Positions 9,681-18,754 of a stretch of 32,829 bases of DNA are shown piece after piece. Source of the stretch: Planctomycetota bacterium (GTDB lineage: Bacteria; Planctomycetota; UBA1135); assembly GCA_030749235.1 (NCBI GenBank), contig JASMKM010000047.1, forward strand, positions 1 to 32,829, written 5' to 3'. Made by a program: the position numbers and the translations under genes. How positions within the stretch are numbered: position 1 is the stretch's first letter; each line of letters begins with the position of its first letter. A model generated the notes under the pieces. The model worked only from the letters and a program-made list of their open reading frames with translations. It was not told the origin of the DNA and did no database searches.

Positions 9681-10076
9681 TCATGAAGGATTGGAGTCCT
9701 TGTGCTGGTTCAGGAATTCATCAAGGCTGCCGTGGAACTCCTCCAGCTGCTTGACTTTTTCTTTCTGACTGACGGGCTCCGGCTCCTGTACTACATCTTC
9801 GTGGTTATGAACATGACCGTGGTCGCCTTGGCTTTGGCGACCTACGAAGGACGCGCCGAAAGGGGCGAAAGGATTTTGGCGTTGAGGCGGATTCTTAGGA
9901 CCCAGACCCAGCGCACGCAGCAGCAAAAAGAATGTGCCTAAGACGAAGGCGACGCAGAGGAAAAAGAAGGCAACCACCAAGGCCACTCCCAGCATCAAAA
10001 CGCGCAGGATGGCAGACAAGGGACCACCGCCGGCGGCGAGGCCGGGCATGGTGGCATGGAACTCCGGGCGAGGCAT
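9681..10076 (-). CDS. Small two-helix membrane protein, His-rich tail
   Basis: I do not recognise a family for this 131-residue protein. Residues 20-55 form one or two membrane helices with many Phe and Leu. A linker rich in Pro, Asn and Gln follows, then a GDHGHVHNHED cluster (85-93) that could bind a metal, and finally a charged helical tail (about 100-126). The frame is open further upstream to 10409, but that part is low-complexity Ser/Thr/Arg sequence antisense-like in composition and overlaps ettA. An ATG ends at 10082 and another at 10076. I use 10076 because a TATGCT box abuts the first ATG and lies 6 bases before the second. It is on the same strand as ettA, 145 bases downstream. Confidence 0.6.
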   Translation of the reverse strand: MPRPEFHATMPGLAAGGGPLSAILRVLMLGVALVVAFFFLCVAFVLGTFFLLLRALGLGPKNPPQRQNPFAPFGASFVGRQSQGDHGHVHNHEDVVQEPEPVSQKEKVKQLEEFHGSLDEFLNQHKDSNPS

Positions 10077-10097
10077 AGGCATAGCATATCCGCCTAC

Positions 10098-10112
10098 GCG
10101 GGCTTTGCCCGC
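10098..10112. repeat. GC-rich inverted repeat upstream of small membrane protein
   Basis: GCGGGC, TTT, GCCCGC is a perfect 6-bp inverted repeat on the plus strand. It lies about 16 bases upstream of the membrane-protein start codons, covering where a -35 element would be expected. No T run follows on either strand, so an operator is as likely as a terminator. Confidence 0.4.
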
Positions 10113-10221
10113 AGCTGTCCTGGAACGAGATGCCGCAACCACCTGCGACGGTGGACCACTTACCAGAGGCCGCGTTTTGGGGTCCAGCCAAGTCGTCTCG
10201 CGCACAGCCTGCAAACCAGGC

Positions 10222-11907
<1,686 letters not shown>

Positions 11908-11919
11908 GATCGACCAAAC

Positions 11920-11925
11920 ATTCTA
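11920..11925 (-). promoter_or_regulatory. -10 box of ettA
   Basis: TAGAAT on the minus strand (11925 to 11920) ends 12 bases before the ettA ATG. It matches the -10 consensus in five of six positions. No good -35 is visible and no Shine-Dalgarno sequence separates it from the start, so the leader would be about five bases. Confidence 0.45.
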
Positions 11926-11955
11926 TCCATGTTGCTGGCCGATAGAAGGCCTGAT

Positions 11956-12387
11956 TTAAGGTTCACCCAAGGCCTGCTCAGTGGCTTCCAACTGGGCACG
12001 GATTGAAGTTGCCGGGACTACCGGTCCGTCGACTTGACTGCCCGCACAGAAGTCCAGGACCTGCTCCTGGTAGGCTTGCTTGGACTCCAGCAATTCGTCC
12101 CAGAATGGCCAAGTACGGCACTGTACGGGCTTGGCGTCGTGGACCGTGCAGGTTGGGCCGTCGAGGAAGATGCAATGGTTGTCGACGAAGCGCAGGGTGC
12201 GGTGACCATGTTCATCGGCGTGGGTATAGGAACGATTGAACTCCGTCAAGCTGATCCCCAGATGCTCTGCCAAGCGCTTCCGCTCCTGATAATTCACGTA
12301 CACATGGGCCACGTCGCCACGCCCATGGCAACACTTGCCACATTGGGTGCAGTCAAAGGGCAGGCCGTCGTTCCACCAAACCGTCAT
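11956..12387 (-). CDS. YkgJ-family cysteine-cluster protein
   Basis: This 143-residue soluble protein belongs to the YkgJ-type family of putative zinc- or iron-binding proteins. The N-terminal CxxCxxCC motif has Cys13, Cys16, Cys19 and Cys20. Further cysteines are at 72, 80, 90 (in PxxCRTWPFW) and 114, making a complete family set of eight. No enzymatic role is established for this family. The ATG ending at 12387 has TACCCT 6 bases upstream and no Shine-Dalgarno sequence. The gene lies 48 bases upstream of ettA on the same strand, though ettA has its own -10 box. It is divergent from the FHA regulator. Confidence 0.88.
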   Translation of the reverse strand: MTVWWNDGLPFDCTQCGKCCHGRGDVAHVYVNYQERKRLAEHLGISLTEFNRSYTHADEHGHRTLRFVDNHCIFLDGPTCTVHDAKPVQCRTWPFWDELLESKQAYQEQVLDFCAGSQVDGPVVPATSIRAQLEATEQALGEP

Positions 12388-12393
12388 GGCTAC

Positions 12394-12403
12394 AGGGTAT
12401 CCT
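12394..12403. promoter_or_regulatory. Overlapping divergent -10 boxes
   Basis: The 10-base sequence AGGGTATCCT contains TATCCT on the plus strand (12398-12403), 7 bases before the ATG at 12411. It also contains TACCCT on the minus strand (12399-12394), 6 bases before the ATG ending at 12387. The two boxes overlap head to head by two bases, and the two start codons are 23 bases apart. Both transcripts are predicted to be leaderless. Confidence 0.5.
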
Positions 12404-12410
12404 GGTGGGG

Positions 12411-14303
12411 ATGAGGAATCCCATCGAGATTCACGTAGAGCGTGACCATATCCAGAAAGTGCTCACGGTCGAAGCCGAGTCGGTGTTAATTGGCCGCGGC
12501 CGCGACTGTGAAGTCCGCATCGAGGATCCATTGGCTTCGCGTCATCATTGTCGTCTGGAACGCCTCGGCCGCGAGGTCTTCGTGGTCGACCTGGACTCCC
12601 GCAACGGCACTTGGGTGGGGGCCGAACAGGTCGAGCGCCGGGCCCTCGCTGCCGCCGACGTCATCCGCATCGGCAGCACCACCTTGAAAATCGCCGGTGG
12701 AGTGGAGAACAGCTTATCCTCGATCGAGTCCACCCAGACCCAGGAGACTCCTCGCGAGGAGGACATGTTGCAGACCATCCTGGCGGTGGCACGCACGCTA
12801 GAACAAGAGGACCGCATCGAGCGTTCGGCTGCGCTACTGGTCGACGCTGCCGTGTCGCTGACCCGGGCTGAACGAGGATTCCTGTTCCTGCTTGAGGATG
12901 GCCGGACCAACATGGCCTTAGCACGCAACTTTGCACGTGAACCGGTACCCGCTCCCGAGACCAAGTTCTCGCGCACCCTGTTGGCCAAGACTTTGCACTG
13001 CCGCGATGCGGTGCTGTTGATGGATGCAGCCTCCGATGGCGAGTTCGCCGGAGTGGAAAGCATTTCCGATCTGGGCCTGCGTTCGGTCCTTGCGGTGCCA
13101 TTGCGTTACCGCGGCGAGGTGATGGGCCTACTGGCGGTCGACCATCGCCTCACCAGCAGTGCTTTCCGGCGCAGCGACATCTCTTTGGTTGGTGGTTTGG
13201 CCGGATTGGCCTCTGCTTACCTCGGTGCCAAGCGTTTGCATCAATCGATGGCAAAGTTGAAGCGCCATAACGGCCGCCTGCAGCGCCAGCTTGGCAAGCG
13301 CAATAGTTCGGCTTCGGTGGCACCGTTGGAGACGAGTGGTGGGGCGGGATTCGCGGGCCTAGTCGGCACCGCTCCAGCCATGCAGAAACTCTGTTCCGAT
13401 ATGGAACGGATCCTCGACAGCAACGCGGCGGTCGTAATTGAAGGCGAAAGCGGCACCGGCAAGGAGTTGGTTGCGCGCGCGTTGCATTTTCATAGTCGCT
13501 TGGCCGACAAACCTTTCGTAGTCGAGAACTGTGGCGCCTTGCCTGACACCCTGTTGGAATCGGAACTGTTCGGCCATAGCAAGGGTGCCTTCACTGGCGC
13601 TACGCGTGATCGGAAGGGTCGTTTTGAAGAGGCCGATGGCGGCACCATGTTCCTCGATGAGATTGGCGAGATGTCCACGGCTATGCAGGCTCGCCTGTTG
13701 CGTGTTCTGCAGGAAGGGGAGATTCGTCGCGTCGGTAGCAACGAGGTACGCCGCGTATCGGTACGGGTGGTCGCAGCCACCAACGCCGACTTGGCGGCCA
13801 AGGTCAAGGCCGGTGAGTTTCGCGAAGACCTCTACTATCGCCTCAAGGTGATCGGCCTGCGGGTGCCGCCGCTGCGTGAGCGTCGCGAGGACATCCCGCT
13901 GTTGTGCGAGCATTTCATCGGCATCGAAGCAGCCGAGAGCGGTTGCGGGGTGCGTGCCATCAGTGCGGCTGCGGCCAAGGCCTTGCAGGCCTATCCATGG
14001 CCCGGCAACGTGCGCGAATTGCGCAATGAAATCCGTCGCCTGGTGCTGCTCGGCGAAGGCGAAGTCCAAGCCAACGAGTTGTCGTCGGCGGTGTTGCGCG
14101 CCGAAGCAGGCAGCCAACTGGACCTGTCCGACGGCGCAGCTTTACCGGATCGGGTCCAGGCCTTGGAGGTCGCGGCGATTCGCGAAGCCATCGCCAAGGA
14201 ACCCAATAACCGTTCGCAAGCTGCCAAGCTGCTGGGCATTACTCGTTTCGCCCTTCTGCGCAAGATCGAGAAGTATGGCATCACCACGGAGGAGAAGAGC
14301 TGA
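12411..14303 (+). CDS. FHA-GAF-sigma54 transcriptional activator
   Basis: This is a 630-residue regulator of sigma54-dependent transcription. Residues 1-95 are a forkhead-associated (phosphothreonine-binding) domain with GRGRDCEV (28-35), SRHH (43-46) and DSRNGTWV (62-69). A GAF domain covers about 120-275. The AAA+ domain (about 315-545) has Walker A GESGTGKE (345-352), the sigma54-contact loop GAFTGA (392-397), Walker B FLDEIG (414-419) and REDLYYRL (471-478). A Fis-type helix-turn-helix closes the protein (about 585-622). The FHA domain suggests control by Ser/Thr phosphorylation, and the next gene is a Ser/Thr kinase that overlaps its stop codon. I use the ATG at 12411 rather than a GTG two codons upstream. 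Its target promoters are unknown. Confidence 0.94.
   Translation: MRNPIEIHVERDHIQKVLTVEAESVLIGRGRDCEVRIEDPLASRHHCRLERLGREVFVVDLDSRNGTWVGAEQVERRALAAADVIRIGSTTLKIAGGVENSLSSIESTQTQETPREEDMLQTILAVARTLEQEDRIERSAALLVDAAVSLTRAERGFLFLLEDGRTNMALARNFAREPVPAPETKFSRTLLAKTLHCRDAVLLMDAASDGEFAGVESISDLGLRSVLAVPLRYRGEVMGLLAVDHRLTSSAFRRSDISLVGGLAGLASAYLGAKRLHQSMAKLKRHNGRLQRQLGKRNSSASVAPLETSGGAGFAGLVGTAPAMQKLCSDMERILDSNAAVVIEGESGTGKELVARALHFHSRLADKPFVVENCGALPDTLLESELFGHSKGAFTGATRDRKGRFEEADGGTMFLDEIGEMSTAMQARLLRVLQEGEIRRVGSNEVRRVSVRVVAATNADLAAKVKAGEFREDLYYRLKVIGLRVPPLRERREDIPLLCEHFIGIEAAESGCGVRAISAAAAKALQAYPWPGNVRELRNEIRRLVLLGEGEVQANELSSAVLRAEAGSQLDLSDGAALPDRVQALEVAAIREAIAKEPNNRSQAAKLLGITRFALLRKIEKYGITTEEKS
14288..14302 (+). 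promoter_or_regulatory. Strong ribosome-binding site before a CTG start
   Basis: GGAGGAG (14288-14294) lies 7 bases (counted from GGAGG) before a CTG codon at 14300-14302. The CTG overlaps the upstream TGA as CTGA, like the ATGA overlaps elsewhere in the window. It is one of only two strong Shine-Dalgarno motifs seen here; the other precedes rpsR. Confidence 0.65.
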
Positions 14304-16954
14304 GTGCGGAAACGGGATCCGAGGCAAGCGTCCCAGGTGGCGCTTCGCAAGCACGTCTGAGCAAGGAGGTCGGTCAGCCCAGCCTGCCGGAGGGTCTGCG
14401 TCTGATTCGCCCGTTGGGCCAATCGCCATTGAGTATCGTCCTGTTGGTGGAGGATGGCGAAAGCGAACGCTTCGCTTTGAAAATTCTGCGACCGTCGGTG
14501 GCCAAGGACGAGCCCATCCGCGAACGCTGGCGTCGCGAGGCCAAACTGCTCGATGAAATCCGCCACCCAAACCTAGTACGCAGCTTCGGAGCCTGTGAAG
14601 TCGAAGGTCGCCCGGCCTTGCTGCTGGAGTACATCGCTGGGAAGTCGCTACGCGCTCGCCTCGAGGATGGCCCTTTGGGTTGGGAGCAGGCCGCACGCTT
14701 TGGCGTCCAGGTGGCGCGTGCTTTGGAAAAGTTGCACAAGAACAACGCAATCCATCGCGACGTGAAGCCGCACAACATTCTGCTGCACCCAGTGCGTGGT
14801 GCCATCCTGGCCGACTTGGGATTGGTACGCAGCGATGAGGACCCCACCATGACACGCCATGGGGCGGCCTTGGGTTCTCCGGCCTACATGAGTCCAGAAC
14901 AGGCGCGAGACCCGTCTGATGTGGATGCCCAGGCCGACATTTATTCGCTCGGTGCCACCTTATTCCACACCGTCAGTGGCACGCCTCCCTTCCTCGGAAC
15001 CGGTGTCGGCGAGGTCATCCACCGCGTCATGCACGAGGATCCTGAGCCCTTGCCCAAGCAATTGCCGTTGCCCTTAGGCAAGGTTATCGCCACTGCCATG
15101 GCCAAGGATCCCGATCGACGTTATGCACGCGCGCGTGATTTTGGTAGCGATTTAGGGCGCGTGCTGCTCGGTTACCCGCCGCGGCTGTTTACCGCCTACC
15201 GTCGACGTCGGCGCCTGCAGCAAGCGATTGCGGTAGCTGCAAGTGTGGTGTTCCTCGCCGGTGTGGCGTGGTGGGTACCAAGGCAATCCAGCCCAACAGT
15301 GGATCCGGACTTGCTGGTCGATGAGACTGGCGAGACGCCAGGAGTGGGCGCCGTCGGCGAAGGCCAACCGGTGCTGCCGCGGCAAAGTTCACCGACCAAT
15401 CCCGAGGTTTCAGAGTTCGCCGTCGAGGAGTTCTTCCAGGATTGGAGTTCGGCCTATGAGAATCGTTATCAGGAAGCCATGAGCGCCGGGCGATTCCGTG
15501 ATGCCCTCAGTGAAGCTGACTTGGCATTGCGTGCGCCAGTGCCGAAAGATGCACCGATTGGTTTTCTCGAAGCGCGTCGTGAGTGGGGCAAGAGGCACCG
15601 CACCGAAGTCGCGGCTGCAGCTGAACGCATTGCCGGCCAGGCTATGGACATGCTGGTTGATCAATCCAACTTTGCGCGCGAGACCATCGATCGAGGTGCC
15701 TTTGACGCGATGGCCTGGCAGGAAAGCGTGATTGACTTGTGGCGCCGAGCTGGCCTGCGCTTGGAGGATATGCCGTTGCATCCGGGCTCGCCGGATCCAA
15801 TCGGTCGCCTGAAGATGACACGTGCCGCCTTGGAGAACGAGGATGCCCAAGAGCGGATTCGCCGCGCCTTGCAGAGTGTCGTGCCGATCCGCACCAACAC
15901 CGGCAATCTGCTACGCGCTGGTGAATATCAGCAGGCCCTGGAGAGATGGAATCGGGTCGACAGCGTGGTTTTCATCCACTCGGCCGAGGCACGCAGCGAC
16001 CGGGCACGCATCGAAGGCTTATTGGGCCTGGAACGTCGTCTGCGGATGGCCTTGCGCGAACAGGTTGGCCAGCAAGTCGATTTCATCTTGCGCGGCGGCA
16101 GTCATCTACAGGGACAGTTGCTCGCCGCCAGCGACGGCAAGGGTTATGCGGTCAACTACCTCGATCAAACCATGGTCGCCGTCAAGTTGGCGGACCTTGA
16201 TCCCGACTTCGTGGTCGGCTGGTTGGACCGTGGCGACGGCCCATGGCTGGCCGCGCATCTGGCTTGGTGTCAAGGCGACGTCGGCGCGGCGTGGAAGCGG
16301 ATGAACAGCTTGAACCAAGTGAATGCGCCTACCGAATGGCAAGTGCAGTTATGGATCAAGGAATGGCAATCCGAGGCCCAGGCAGGTCATCAGGCCACCA
16401 ACCCGATCGCTGCCGAAGCCCATGCCGATGGCAATGCCAAAGCGAACAACCCTGCCAAGATCCCGCCGTCGGAACTGAGTCCAGCCGAACGCCTGCAGCG
16501 CGCGGTGCTTGCTGCAAAGCCCGAAGCCACTGCGGTTATCCGTGGCGACGATGTCATGGTCTATTTTGAGGACATCCGCTGGAAGGACTATTGGGAGCTA
16601 AACCTCGGTGCCGAAGCCAGTACCTGGGTGATCCACAGTTGGGAGTTGAGTTGGGAACTTAGTGAACAGGTCGACCCACCTAGCGAACTCACCCTGCAAG
16701 GTGACATCAGGTTGTTGCATAGCAGCCGCCGTAACCCACCGCGTATGCGCATCGATAATAAGCGTTATCCGGGCTTCGGCATTTTCGCCGGCCAGGGGCG
16801 TCAACAACTCCGATGGCAAGAAGGTGCACTGGACCTGGACGGCTTGCCGATTTGTGATTGGAAGCCCCAGACTGCACGTCGCTCGCGCTTCGAGGTGGAG
16901 TGCGCCGACGGCATTCAGGTGACTCGATTCAGTCTGCGCTTTGCACCACGCTGA
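14300..16954 (+). CDS. Membrane Ser/Thr protein kinase (CTG start)
   Basis: This is a PknB-like kinase of about 884 residues from the CTG at 14300. The kinase domain spans about 30-290, with Lys61 (FALKIL), HRDVKPHN (catalytic Asp154), DLG in place of DFG (Asp172) and SPE in place of APE. The glycine loop is degenerate, GQSPLSIV. One membrane helix (about 309-327) follows a poly-Arg stretch. The outer part (about 330-884) is unassigned, with helical segments and a beta-rich end (about 745-884). The frame has no ATG, GTG or TTG between the preceding stop and a TTG at 14414, and that TTG lies inside the kinase fold. The CTG with its strong ribosome-binding site is therefore the best start. It overlaps the FHA regulator by 4 bases, its probable partner. 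Confidence 0.88.
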   Translation: MSAETGSEASVPGGASQARLSKEVGQPSLPEGLRLIRPLGQSPLSIVLLVEDGESERFALKILRPSVAKDEPIRERWRREAKLLDEIRHPNLVRSFGACEVEGRPALLLEYIAGKSLRARLEDGPLGWEQAARFGVQVARALEKLHKNNAIHRDVKPHNILLHPVRGAILADLGLVRSDEDPTMTRHGAALGSPAYMSPEQARDPSDVDAQADIYSLGATLFHTVSGTPPFLGTGVGEVIHRVMHEDPEPLPKQLPLPLGKVIATAMAKDPDRRYARARDFGSDLGRVLLGYPPRLFTAYRRRRRLQQAIAVAASVVFLAGVAWWVPRQSSPTVDPDLLVDETGETPGVGAVGEGQPVLPRQSSPTNPEVSEFAVEEFFQDWSSAYENRYQEAMSAGRFRDALSEADLALRAPVPKDAPIGFLEARREWGKRHRTEVAAAAERIAGQAMDMLVDQSNFARETIDRGAFDAMAWQESVIDLWRRAGLRLEDMPLHPGSPDPIGRLKMTRAALENEDAQERIRRALQSVVPIRTNTGNLLRAGEYQQALERWNRVDSVVFIHSAEARSDRARIEGLLGLERRLRMALREQVGQQVDFILRGGSHLQGQLLAASDGKGYAVNYLDQTMVAVKLADLDPDFVVGWLDRGDGPWLAAHLAWCQGDVGAAWKRMNSLNQVNAPTEWQVQLWIKEWQSEAQAGHQATNPIAAEAHADGNAKANNPAKIPPSELSPAERLQRAVLAAKPEATAVIRGDDVMVYFEDIRWKDYWELNLGAEASTWVIHSWELSWELSEQVDPPSELTLQGDIRLLHSSRRNPPRMRIDNKRYPGFGIFAGQGRQQLRWQEGALDLDGLPICDWKPQTARRSRFEVECADGIQVTRFSLRFAPR

Positions 16955-18167
16955 GGTCGGTGTACCTCGGCAGGAATCGTGACAGCATGAAAGCGGCGAC
17001 CACGAAAACGCCAGCCGCGAAGATCAACACCGCCTGAGTGCCGAAGCCCAGGTCCTGTAACCATAGTCGACTTGCCGTGCCCAGCGAGATTAATAGGAAA
17101 TCCAGCATCTGCCCGGTTCCCAAGGTGGCACCGATGCGTTTCGGCGGAGGCAGCTTCTGCATCAAGCTACGCAGTGGAATCAGATAGAAACCAGAAAAGA
17201 AACTGGCGGCACCTAGACACAGGAATAGGTTCCATGGCTGCGGATCGACGAAACCAGCGAAAGCGAAACCGCCCGCCATGCCTAAGGCACCGAACACGGG
17301 CATCCAGCGGGGAATCCGTTGGTGTAGGCGCCAACCAGCGACCATCGCACCGACAGCCATGAACAGGCTCAAGCTGGCGAGGCCGATCGACCAAGTGCCG
17401 GGATCGACGTCGATCAAGGGCTGTTCTCCTTCCGGTGCCGTCAGGAACTCGTTCCAAGCTAGTAGCATCAGGCTGCCGCACATCCAGAAACAGGCATGGC
17501 CAATGATGGCAGCCAGCAGGCCGGGAATCCGGTGGGCGTCGGCCAATCCGGTGAAAAGGCGCCTTACCGGGTCGAAACGGATGCGCTTCTTCGGTGCGGC
17601 AGGCGGAATGGTCTTCATGCGTTGCGCCACCATGGCACCGATCACCGCGATAAACGCCATGGCCAAACCAAGGAAGCCGAGAAGATCAGGGCGGTCAGCG
17701 GGTACATGTCCGGCGCTGCCGGTGCCGATCAGGATTCCCACCAGGACGGATGCCTGGAACAGGCCATTGGCACGCGGCAACTCATCGGCAGTGGTGAGCT
17801 CGGGTAGCGAACCATACTTAGCTGGCCCGAGGAATGCCGATTGCATGCCCATGAAGAACACCACCACGAACAGCGCGTTGAAGTTGCCGCTGAACAGGGC
17901 AGCCGCGGCGCCGAGCATGACCATTGCCTCGGCCCACTTGCTAGCCACCACCATGTTGCGCTTGGGGAAGCGATCGGCGCAATCGCCAGCGACGACTGCA
18001 AACAGCACAAAGGGGATCGAGAACAATGCCGACGCCAAGGATTGCGTGCTGATGCTGCCTGCAGCACCGACGGCCAACAACAGAACCGTCTGCTTGAACA
18101 GGTTGTCGTTGAAGACCGTCAGGAACTGTGTGAGGACGAGCAGGCGGAAGGACCGCGCGTGCTTCAT
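16929..18167 (-). CDS. MFS transporter, LplT-like
   Basis: This is a 412-residue major facilitator with about twelve membrane helices. The N-terminal FLTVFNDNLFKQ motif (about 16-27) and GPAKYGSLPE (about 114-123) are typical of LplT, the lysophospholipid flippase that returns lyso-PE to the cytoplasm. In E. coli LplT acts with the acyltransferase Aas; no acyltransferase is present here. The gene is the third in an operon and its ATG overlaps the preceding stop as ATGA. The operon begins with phosphatidylserine decarboxylase, which fits a phospholipid role. Its last 26 bases overlap the end of the convergent kinase gene. LplT-like membership is well supported; the exact substrate is an inference. 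Confidence 0.85.
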   Translation of the reverse strand: MKHARSFRLLVLTQFLTVFNDNLFKQTVLLLAVGAAGSISTQSLASALFSIPFVLFAVVAGDCADRFPKRNMVVASKWAEAMVMLGAAAALFSGNFNALFVVVFFMGMQSAFLGPAKYGSLPELTTADELPRANGLFQASVLVGILIGTGSAGHVPADRPDLLGFLGLAMAFIAVIGAMVAQRMKTIPPAAPKKRIRFDPVRRLFTGLADAHRIPGLLAAIIGHACFWMCGSLMLLAWNEFLTAPEGEQPLIDVDPGTWSIGLASLSLFMAVGAMVAGWRLHQRIPRWMPVFGALGMAGGFAFAGFVDPQPWNLFLCLGAASFFSGFYLIPLRSLMQKLPPPKRIGATLGTGQMLDFLLISLGTASRLWLQDLGFGTQAVLIFAAGVFVVAAFMLSRFLPRYTDLSVVQSAD

Positions 18168-18754
18168 TGGCTTTCGTTCTCGGTGTGGATGCAGGTGGCA
18201 GCCAAGTCCTGCTGCTCGCTACTTAACCATTCGACTCGCTCGAGGTCGCTGAGCAGGTCTTCCAGGCTCACGCCGTGGCGCAAGCAGGCGCGGATATGCG
18301 AGCGCGCCTGTTGCCAGCAACCGGACGCGGCCAAGGCCACAACACTGAGGCGCTCGCGTTCCTCGAGGCTCAAGTCAGTGCTGTGGAAGGTGGTGCCATA
18401 AGCATGCTCGACCACCCACGACAGGAAAATTGGGTCGACGCGTTGCAGATGGTCAAGCACCGGTTCGCTATCGCTACCGTAGACTTCTTCGAATATCTGT
18501 TTGCCGCTGGAATGGCTATCCTTGCCCATCAGGTCTTCTTCTTCAGCGAAGCCATATTCATGGCAAACCAAGTTCAAGGCGCGCACCACCTTTGGGAAAC
18601 CACAAAACAGATGGCAGAGGCGCAACACATCCTGCATTAAAGCGCGGCTCCCTTGTGGGTGTTGGAGCATCTGCGAGCAGACCCTTAGCAAGCGGTCGTC
18701 GTCGCCATGGTGCAAGGCGGAGGCGATGCTAAAGATGGGCGTCAATCGGCTCAT
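18164..18754 (-). CDS. Carboxymuconolactone decarboxylase-like (CMD/AhpD fold) protein
   Basis: This 196-residue protein resembles the CMD/AhpD fold. Residues 107-170 contain DPIFLSWVVEHAYG, then an SLEERERLSVVALAASG helix and a RSHIRACLRHGVSLEDLL segment, the typical core. A degenerate first copy may lie at 20-65. The CxxC motif of AhpD-type peroxidases is absent, so peroxidase activity is unlikely. It is translationally coupled on both sides by ATGA overlaps, with psd upstream and the LplT-like gene downstream. That tight coupling suggests a part in the same process, but what it would do for phospholipids is not evident. An assignment as a protocatechuate-pathway decarboxylase is not supported by the context. 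Confidence 0.7.
   Translation of the reverse strand: MSRLTPIFSIASALHHGDDDRLLRVCSQMLQHPQGSRALMQDVLRLCHLFCGFPKVVRALNLVCHEYGFAEEEDLMGKDSHSSGKQIFEEVYGSDSEPVLDHLQRVDPIFLSWVVEHAYGTTFHSTDLSLEERERLSVVALAASGCWQQARSHIRACLRHGVSLEDLLSDLERVEWLSSEQQDLAATCIHTENESQ

Noticed and set aside
13359-14117. 252-codon minus-strand frame opposite the AAA+ domain
   Set aside because: The plus strand has a complete sigma54 activator with all motifs; the antisense frame has none.
14414-14416. TTG as the kinase start
   Set aside because: It lies inside the first strand of the kinase fold (at the Leu of PLGQ) and has no ribosome-binding site, whereas CTG at 14300 has a strong one.
18164-18754. CMD-like gene as part of aromatic degradation with the box genes
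   Set aside because: It is 11 kb away, coupled to psd and an LplT-like gene, and the box pathway does not use this enzyme.
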